A stretch of 64,000 nt of DNA. Source: Pseudomonas sp. NBRC 111124. Its GTDB lineage: Bacteria > Pseudomonadota > Gammaproteobacteria > Pseudomonadales > Pseudomonadaceae. Both the position numbers and the translations under genes were made by a program. This document shows positions 59,302-64,000 of this stretch, piece by piece. The DNA is taken from contig NZ_BCBA01000063.1 in assembly GCF_001320245.1 (NCBI RefSeq), positions 36,623 to 100,622 of the forward strand. The letters are read 5' to 3'. Position 1 is the first letter of the stretch. The number at the start of each line of letters is the position of its first letter. A model generated the notes under the pieces. It saw only the letters and a program-made list of their open reading frames with translations, ran no database searches and was not told the origin of the DNA.

Positions 59302-60591
59302 ATGACCGAACTTCCCGACAACATCCTTCACCTGCCGCAATACCAAGTACTGGGCTGCAAATCAACCGACGACGAAATGCACTTCCAGGTGGACGTGCCC
59401 GATCCCATCGCCTGCGAGGAATGCGGCGTGCAGGGTGAGTTCGTACGGTTCGGCAAGCGTGACGTTCCCTATCGTGATCTGCCCATCCACGGCAAGCGGG
59501 TCACTCTCTGGGTGGTCCGCCGCCGATACACCTGCCGGGCCTGCAAGACAACATTCAGGCCCCAGCTACCGGAGATGGTGGACGGATTCCGTATGACACT
59601 GCGGCTGCATGAGTACGTGGAGAAGGAATCCTTCAACCACCCCTACACCTTTGTGGCGGCACAGACCGGCCTGGACGAGAAGACGGTGCGCGACATCTTC
59701 AACGCCCGCGCCGAGTTCCTGGGGCGCTGGCACCGCTTCGAGACGCCCCGCATCCTGGGCATTGACGAGCTATACCTGAACAAGCGCTACCGCTGCATTC
59801 TGACCAACATTGAGGAGCGAACCCTGCTCGACCTGCTGGCCACCCGCCGCCAGGACGTGGTGACCAACTACCTGATGAAGCTGAAAGACCGGCAGAAGGT
59901 CGAGATCGTCAGCATGGACATGTGGAACCCCTACCGGGCAGCGGTCAAGGCTGTGCTGCCCCAGGCCCGTATCGTGGTCGATAAGTTCCATGTGGTGCGC
60001 ATGGCCAACGATGCCCTAGAGAGAGTGCGCAAGGGCCTCAGAAAGGAGCTGAAACCGTCCCAGAGCCGGACTCTCAAGGGAGACCGGAAAATCCTGCTGA
60101 AACGCGCTCACGAAGTCTCAGACCGGGAGCGCCTCATCATGGAGACCTGGACAGGCGCGTTCCCGCAACTGCTGGCCGCCTACGAGCACAAGGAGCGCTT
60201 CTACGGCATCTGGGACGCCACCACACGGCTCCAGGCAGAAGCCGCCCTGGACGAGTGGATAGCCACCATCCCGAAGGGCCAAAAGGAAGTCTGGAGCGAT
60301 CTGGTCAGGGCAGTGGGAAACTGGCGCGAAGAGACCATGACCTACTTCGAGACGGACATGCCCGTCACCAACGCTTACACGGAGTCCATCAACCGACTGG
60401 CCAAGGACAAGAACCGTGAAGGGCGCGGTTACTCCTTCGAGGTGATGCGGGCACGAATGCTCTACACCACGAAGCACAAGAAGAAGGCACCGACTGCGAA
60501 GGTCTCTCCTTTCTACAAGAAAACCATCGGTTACGGACTGCCGGACTTCGCAGAGGAACTCAACTACGGAGTCGATCTATCAACCATCTGA
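59302..60591 (+). CDS. tnpA: ISL3-family transposase
   Basis: The 429-aa enzyme has an N-terminal Zn-finger domain (CEECG...CRACK), and the ISL3 DDE core: GIDE near 153, MDMW near 208 and NAYTESINRLAK near 357-368 for the catalytic Glu. The reading frame is intact, so the element may be active. Confidence 0.95.
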   Translation: MTELPDNILHLPQYQVLGCKSTDDEMHFQVDVPDPIACEECGVQGEFVRFGKRDVPYRDLPIHGKRVTLWVVRRRYTCRACKTTFRPQLPEMVDGFRMTLRLHEYVEKESFNHPYTFVAAQTGLDEKTVRDIFNARAEFLGRWHRFETPRILGIDELYLNKRYRCILTNIEERTLLDLLATRRQDVVTNYLMKLKDRQKVEIVSMDMWNPYRAAVKAVLPQARIVVDKFHVVRMANDALERVRKGLRKELKPSQSRTLKGDRKILLKRAHEVSDRERLIMETWTGAFPQLLAAYEHKERFYGIWDATTRLQAEAALDEWIATIPKGQKEVWSDLVRAVGNWREETMTYFETDMPVTNAYTESINRLAKDKNREGRGYSFEVMRARMLYTTKHKKKAPTAKVSPFYKKTIGYGLPDFAEELNYGVDLSTI

Positions 60592-60649
60592 GGGTGGTAT
60601 CAGATTGATGGGGTGAAGGTGCCCCATCAACCATTAAATCCGTATACCC

Positions 60650-60657
60650 GTTGTTCA
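60650..60657. repeat. Target-site duplication, right copy
   Basis: GTTGTTCA. Immediately after it the minus-strand ATG of the porin gene (60656-60658) is recovered: the insertion hit codons 1-3. Confidence 0.95.
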
Positions 60658-60817
60658 TAAACGCTCTTGATGTTTTGGCAGATTTTTCATTGTGCGGTTG
60701 TGTATATGCCGAAGCGCGCCGGGCATAGCCGGGTGCGCTTCTTACATACTTCCACATGCAAAATAACGTCAGGGTGACGTGAAAATTACTTTTCCGTCAG
60801 CAACACGTCAACAATGC

Positions 60818-61150
60818 TCAGTGCTGGCTCCTGCAGTCCGTTCCTGATACGCGGTACTCCAGAATATGCAGGTTTCCGCTCGAATCCTCGTAGGTCATTT
60901 GCGCAGGCATCACATCGCAGTTGCCATTGGTCGACGTGACGTGAATGACCTTGGCGATGTCGAGCTTCATGCCATAGCGGTAGTGAGTGACTTCTGGCGG
61001 GTTCTTGCCTTGGGCGCTAGCGTATTCGCGCATGGATTGCTCGTTGGCCTGGATCATCTTACCGTACAGGCGATCGGAACTGCCATCGGCCCATACGGTG
61101 GATGACAGCAGAGTCGCACTCACTATCAGCAGCAGTCTTAGGTGTTTCAT
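60818..61150 (-). CDS. DUF2790-like small secreted protein
   Basis: ATG at 61150 has GAGAGGAG upstream. The 110-aa product has a signal peptide (LLLIVSATLLSSTVWA), and a mature domain with YGMKLDIAKVIH, MTYEDSSG and LEYRVSG plus two Cys, matching DUF2790, a family of Pseudomonas periplasmic proteins often near metal-resistance genes. Its promoter has a mer-type operator (61189-61219). The first 100 bp and the leader are nearly identical to those of 63054 in inverse orientation. Confidence 0.75.
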   Translation of the reverse strand: MKHLRLLLIVSATLLSSTVWADGSSDRLYGKMIQANEQSMREYASAQGKNPPEVTHYRYGMKLDIAKVIHVTSTNGNCDVMPAQMTYEDSSGNLHILEYRVSGTDCRSQH

Positions 61151-61268
61151 AACGGCGATCTCCTCTCGGGTTTTCGATCCACGATTCAACTCTACCTCCG
61201 TAGTTAAGTACGGAATCAAGGAGGGAGGAGATGAAGGTCCTGGTTTATGGCGCCGAGATAAGATGGTA
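61091..61268 (-). repeat. Long inverted repeat, left copy
   Basis: About 175 bp including promoter, operator, leader and signal-peptide codons; pairs in inverse with about 62934-63119. Confidence 0.75.
61189..61219 (-). promoter_or_regulatory. mer-type operator/promoter of the DUF2790-like gene
   Basis: On the minus strand: TTGATT, 19-bp spacer containing CCGTACTTAACTACGG (61198-61213), then TAGAGT. Spacer and dyad match the promoter before merT at 63878. Confidence 0.75.
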
Positions 61269-61286
61269 GGGCTTAAGTACACTTTC

Positions 61287-61471
61287 GTCGGGTAACAGCA
61301 GCGCATTACTGCGCCACCGCCCCCAAAGAACCGGGCATGAGAGTCGCGCCTCATCCGGCTCAAGTCTTTCGTCAGCACCATGGTCTAGTACCGGGCAATC
61401 AATCCACGTCTATCGCAGCTCGACGTTGGGCAAAGTAAGACGACCACGCAGGATCACAGGGATTGGCCAAG
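61287..61471 (-). mobile_element. Group II intron remnant (3' end)
   Basis: A 34-nt domain-V-like hairpin (61328-61361, minus strand) starts GAGCCGGATGAG and ends CCGGTTC. A domain-VI-like GC hairpin and the end ACCCGAC (at 61287) follow. Upstream, NPCDPAWSSYFAQRR resembles the C-terminus of intron reverse transcriptases. The 5' part is lost at the IS3 junction. Confidence 0.65.
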
Positions 61472-61925
61472 TTACGTAGTGCCGTTTCTCGATCCGGCTT
61501 AGGTATGTGCGCCACGTAATCACGCTTGATCGTCTTCACGAAGCTCTCGGCCATGCCGTTGCTCTGCGGGCTGCGAACTGGGGGGTCACCGGCTGCAAGC
61601 CGATCTGTCGAGCAAACAGGCACGTCTGGTCGGCGGTGTACGCCGAGCCGTTATCGCTTAGCCATTGCACCGGCGTGGCGGGCAGTTGATCACCGAAGCG
61701 CCTCTCCACGCTTTCCAGCATCAAGTCGCGGATATCATCGCCGCTGTACCCGGTCGGGCTCGCGACCTAGCCGATGGCCTCGCGATCACAGCAGTCCAGG
61801 GCGAAGGTTACGCTCAATTTGGCTCCGTCCTCGCAGCGGAACTCAAAGCCGTCCGAGCACCAACGCGTATCGCTGGTTTGCACCGCAATACGGCCTTCGT
61901 GCCGACGCGGCACGCCGGGCTGTTT
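61472..61925 (-). pseudogene. IS3-family transposase (OrfB) fragment
   Basis: Pieces in two frames: TSDTRWCSDGFEF, CCDREAIG then an in-frame TAG, VQWLSDNGSAYTA, and after a frameshift SPQSNGMAESFVKTIKRDY. This is the catalytic part of an IS3-group enzyme; both ends are missing. Confidence 0.85.
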
Positions 61926-62226
61926 TCGTAGACAGATTCAGCAGCGGTTGCAGGTGCTCGCCGCACTGGATCACCCAGCGCGCCAGGGTTTGGCGGGGGA
62001 TATCGACGCCGTGACGACCGAGGATTTTTTTGAAGCGGTGCAGCGGCAGACCATCGACGTATTTGGTGATCAACAGCATCGCCAGGACGCTAGGACTGGC
62101 CATGCTCTTTTCGATCAGTTGAGCCGGTTTGTCGGCGGTGACCGGTGCGGCTTCACAGCCGCGGCAGCCGTAGACCTTGTCCGCTGGTTCCCTTCACAAC
62201 CACTGGCCAACGCAGAGCGTTTTACC
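61926..62226 (-). pseudogene. IS66-family transposase fragment
   Basis: Minus strand: KYVDGLPLHRF, GRHGVDIPRQTLARWVIQ and HLQPLLNL belong to the IS66 TnpC catalytic region. It is joined to the IS3 fragment on one side and to a merR copy on the other. Confidence 0.8.
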
Positions 62227-62480
62227 CATGCAGCGAAACGATTAGCGGACAGGAAACGGTCCCGTGGCTCGCACAACAGTCGTGAACCAGTTGCACCAAA
62301 ACAGACTCGATCCGTCGCAGATCCGCGAGCTTGCCACGCACATCCCCAAGCTTCTGCTCGGCGAGCACGCGCGCTTCATCACAGTGAGCGCCGTCATCGA
62401 GCCTCAACAGCCCGGCCACTTCTTCGAGGCTAAAGCCCAGCCGTTGCGCGGACTTTACGAATTTCACCCGGGCGACATCG
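62227..62480 (-). pseudogene. merR: merR fragment, second copy
   Basis: Almost identical to the C-terminal two thirds of the intact merR at 63432 (RVKFVKSAQRLGFSL...CPLIVSLHG), differing at a few bases. It lacks the HTH half (cut at 62480 by the inverted repeat) and the last codons. Confidence 0.85.
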
Positions 62481-62741
62481 GGGGTTGGGGAGCAATGGAA
62501 CTGAAAACCAACGTAAGCCGAATTAGAGTTCGTTTTACTCGTCAGCGACTGCGAATTAACGAACTTTGATTCGTGAGAAAGGTTTATTGCACTGATTTTC
62601 GGGTGTTGGTGACCTTTCCTCGCGATAGCGGAAACGGTTTCATAAAACGGTCGTTTTTCGAAACTATCCAGACGTTGCAAGGGTTTGCGGGGCAGCGACT
62701 GAGCTTAAGTGCACTTTCTGTTCCGTTGCTCCCCCAACCCC
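62481..62741. mobile_element. Miniature Tn3-type element (TIME-like), 261 bp
   Basis: The ends are imperfect inverted repeats of about 38 bp: GGGGTTGGGGAGCAATGGAA at the left and, in inverse, GGGGTTGGGGGAGCAACGGA at the right. The interior has no gene. Size and ends fit Tn3-derived miniature elements described in Pseudomonas. No 5-bp target duplication is seen, since the flanks differ. Confidence 0.6.
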
Positions 62742-62858
62742 TATTTCCAGCAGCGAGGTGATGAATTCGTTTTGCTGTTGTGCGGCGGCGACAAAAGCAG
62801 CCAAAGCCGTGATATTGAAGCGGCTAAAAAACTCGCCAGCGAGTGGAGGTCAGAATGA
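62742..62858 (+). pseudogene. RelE/HigB-type toxin remnant
   Basis: The frame reads FVLLLCGGDKSSQSRDIEAA to a TGA at 62858, the C-terminal signature of small RelE/ParE-type killer proteins of plasmid addiction modules. The first two thirds are missing at the miniature-element border. Confidence 0.7.
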
Positions 62859-62959
62859 GCGAAAAAATTTACGACTACGACCCAGCAGCAGCCCTAGACG
62901 GCCCTGAAGCAATCGCCGTCTTCATGGCGGAGCCCTGCCATTTCCTCTCAGCGCCATAA
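62855..62959 (+). pseudogene. Antitoxin remnant
   Basis: Overlaps the toxin stop (ATGA). MSEKIYDYDPAAAL and PEAIAVFMA match antidote proteins of that module; after about residue 25 the frame enters the long inverted repeat and ends at once. Confidence 0.7.
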
Positions 62960-63119
62960 TCCAGGACCTTCATCTCCTCTCTCCTTGATTCCGTACTTAA
63001 CTACGGAGGTAGAGTTGAATCGTGGATCGAAAACCCGAGAGGAGATCGCCGTTATGAAACACCTAAGACTGCTGCTGGTAGTGGGTGCGACTCTGCTGTC
63101 ATCCACCGTATGGGCCGAG
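62934..63119 (+). repeat. Long inverted repeat, right copy
   Basis: Inverse of 61091-61268 with scattered mismatches, extending from AGCGCCATAA upstream of the operator to the signal-peptide codons. Confidence 0.75.
62985..63015 (+). promoter_or_regulatory. mer-type operator/promoter before 63054
   Basis: TTGATT (62985-62990), a 19-bp spacer with CCGTACTTAACTACGG (62991-63006), TAGAGT (63010-63015). Confidence 0.75.
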
Positions 63120-63269
63120 GGCGGGAGCGACCGAGCGATTGAGCGAATTGCTGCACGCGAGAGGGCTGAAGCGACCCTGGTGGCGGAAACCGTCAAGGAG
63201 ATTAAGCAACTGGGCCCCACGGCGGCAGGCCGTAGCGAAGCGCAGCCCGCCTGTCCGCCTGCAAAGTAG
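63054..63269 (+). CDS. Small secreted protein, PtrA/DUF2790-related N-terminus
   Basis: ATG at 63054 after GAGAGGAG. The signal peptide (LLLVVGATLLSSTVWA) nearly equals that of the 60818 protein; the mature 50 residues differ (EGGSDRAIERIAARERAEAT) and hold one Cys. Probably a metal-induced periplasmic protein; function unknown. Its promoter is a mer-type operator. Confidence 0.65.
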   Translation: MKHLRLLLVVGATLLSSTVWAEGGSDRAIERIAARERAEATLVAETVKEIKQLGPTAAGRSEAQPACPPAK

Positions 63270-63373
63270 AGCCTGTGCTACTCGACCAGATGCAACGTGA
63301 GCCCACTCTGCTGAGGCGCGAGGGCAAATAGCAATACCAAACTGTGCCCTTTGCAAGTGCTCCTTTGGCCATT

Positions 63374-63402
63374 CAGCGGCGCTCATTGAGCGCCGCTTTT
63401 TT
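63374..63402. terminator. Terminator between the 63054 gene and merR
   Basis: GCGGCGCTCA/TGAGCGCCGC (63376-63385/63387-63396) with TTTTTT after it. Confidence 0.85.
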
Positions 63403-63431
63403 CTAAGCGCAAGCCGACCAACAGGGGCGCC

Positions 63432-63872
63432 TTACGCAACGGGAAATCCTCGGTTAACGCCCGAGTTGTCCCCATGCAGCGAAACGATCAGCGGACAGGA
63501 AACAGTCCCGTGGCTCGCACAACAGTCGTGAACCAGTTGCTCCAAAACTGACTCGATCCGTCGCAGATCCGCGAGCTTGCCACGCACATCCCCAAGCTTC
63601 TGCTCGGCGAGCACACGCGCTTCATCGCAGTGAGCACCGTCATCCAGCCTCAACAGCCCGGCCACTTCATCGAGGCTAAAGCCCAGCCGTTGCGCGGATT
63701 TAACGAATTTCACCCGGGCGACATCCGCCTCACCGTAACGGCGAATGCTGCCGTAGGGCTTGTCCGGTTCGGGTAACAGCGCCTTGCGTTGATAGAACCG
63801 GATGGTTTCCACGTTGACCCCGGCCGCCTTGGCGAAAGCGCCAATGGTCAGGCTTTCCAAATTGTTTTTCAT
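63432..63872 (-). CDS. merR: MerR, mercury-responsive regulator
   Basis: The 146-aa protein is full length: HTH (AKAAGVNVETIRFYQRKALL), dimerisation helix, and the three Hg-binding Cys (GAHCDEA near 81, DCCASHGTVSCPL near 115-125). It represses and, with Hg(II), activates the mer promoter at 63878, and here probably also the two matching operators at 61189 and 62985. Confidence 0.95.
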   Translation of the reverse strand: MKNNLESLTIGAFAKAAGVNVETIRFYQRKALLPEPDKPYGSIRRYGEADVARVKFVKSAQRLGFSLDEVAGLLRLDDGAHCDEARVLAEQKLGDVRGKLADLRRIESVLEQLVHDCCASHGTVSCPLIVSLHGDNSGVNRGFPVA

Positions 63873-63877
63873 ACCGC

Positions 63878-63908
63878 TTGATTCCGTACATGACTACGGG
63901 ACTAACCT
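63878..63908 (+). promoter_or_regulatory. mer operator and merT promoter
   Basis: TTGATT (63878-63883), 19-bp spacer with CCGTACATGACTACGG (63884-63899), TAACCT (63903-63908). Divergent from merR. Confidence 0.9.
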
Positions 63909-63943
63909 TAAACCATCGATCAAATGCTCGAAAGGAGAAATGC

Positions 63944-64000
63944 ATGTCTGAACCATCAAACGGGCGCGCCCCTCTTGTCGCCGGGGGGCTTGCGGCGATT
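63944..64000 (+). CDS. merT: MerT mercuric transport protein, 5' end only
   Basis: ATG at 63944 after AAAGGAG. The 19 codons visible (MSEPSNGRAPLVAGGLAAI) match the start of MerT, the inner-membrane Hg(II) importer; the gene continues beyond the window. Confidence 0.85.
   Translation, partial: MSEPSNGRAPLVAGGLAAI

Larger units (their letters stand above)
57278..60649. mobile_element. ISPpu12-like element (ISL3 family), complete
   Basis: 3,372 bp, matching the length I recall for ISPpu12. The ends are inverted repeats of about 24 bp: 57278-57302 starts GGGTAAGCGGATT and the inverse of 60625-60649 starts GGGTATACGGATT, with 21 of 24 positions equal. It carries a MerR-family regulator, a cation-diffusion protein, lspA and the ISL3 transposase. 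A perfect 8-bp duplication GTTGTTCA flanks it, so it transposed here as one unit and has not rearranged since. Confidence 0.95.

Noticed and set aside
61321..61361. Ordinary transcription terminator
   Set aside because: The hairpin has the length and ends of group II intron domain V, with an intron-type end and reverse-transcriptase tail nearby.

Overview
The window reads as part of a large conjugative plasmid (or integrated plasmid-like element) of a Pseudomonas-type host. The evidence is a replication initiator, ParA/ParB with their sites, an StbABC-like module, a MOB-P relaxase, an I-type (Dot/Icm-like, MPF_I) transfer apparatus, a UmuDC pair with a LexA box, and a mosaic of Pseudomonas transposons including a 3,372-bp ISPpu12-like element and the start of a mer operon. 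I recognise no chromosomal housekeeping block, tRNA, rRNA or CRISPR array. Gene names rest on motifs read by eye; no database search was run.

Layout. 1-8 kb is the maintenance region: a WGR-domain protein, Rep, a triple-HTH protein, a ribbon-helix-helix protein, ParA and ParB with seven copies of a 15-bp palindrome (parS candidates), and a C5-methyltransferase-like protein. 8-17 kb is accessory: a GHKL-ATPase/HExxH fusion, SSB, UmuDC, a second triple-HTH protein, a DndB/DGQHR-family protein and small membrane proteins. 17.3-19.7 kb holds a tyrosine recombinase operon with a dif-like site upstream. 19.8-27.1 kb is stbABC, a candidate oriT, MobC/NikA-like protein, relaxase with two genes nested in another frame, and DotD-DotC-DotB-IcmT homologues. 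27.2-33.1 kb has a two-HTH regulator, a 1038-aa LPD7-type protein and secreted or membrane proteins. 33.1-44.5 kb, mostly on the minus strand, has an 1851-aa methylase-helicase with a nested small gene, a zincin-zeta-kinase fusion, small proteins and a topoisomerase III. 44.6-52.1 kb has a lytic transglycosylase, TrbA/DotM, TrbB (DsbC-like), primase, TrbC/DotL coupling protein and a HerA-like ATPase. 52.1-53.4 kb ends the backbone with a LigD-type ligase.

53.4-64 kb is a transposon graveyard: a Tn21-type mer-side inverted repeat with a merR fragment, cut by a Tn4651/Tn5041-type end; tnpS-site-tnpT; a Met-rich periplasmic protein; an oprD-type pseudogene split by the ISPpu12-like element with a perfect 8-bp target duplication; MerR-type operators before two small secreted proteins; remnants of a group II intron, IS3, IS66, a second merR, a miniature Tn3-type element and a toxin-antitoxin pair; then an intact merR and the first 19 codons of merT.

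Regulation is the most striking feature. Each functional block carries its own repeated operator-like palindrome: (i) a 28-bp dyad ATTCCGTAT-N10-ATACGGAAT at seven transfer and maintenance promoters; (ii) alternating ACGT palindromes that fill the -35/-10 spacer of accessory promoters; (iii) CCCTAA...TTAGGG dyads around 13.4-14.5 kb; (iv) parS palindromes. Four mRNAs also share a leader hairpin with an invariant CGGCTA loop, stems that covary, and a downstream TCTAGGAG ribosome-binding site. I found no description of this leader element in memory; it is the best candidate here for something undescribed.
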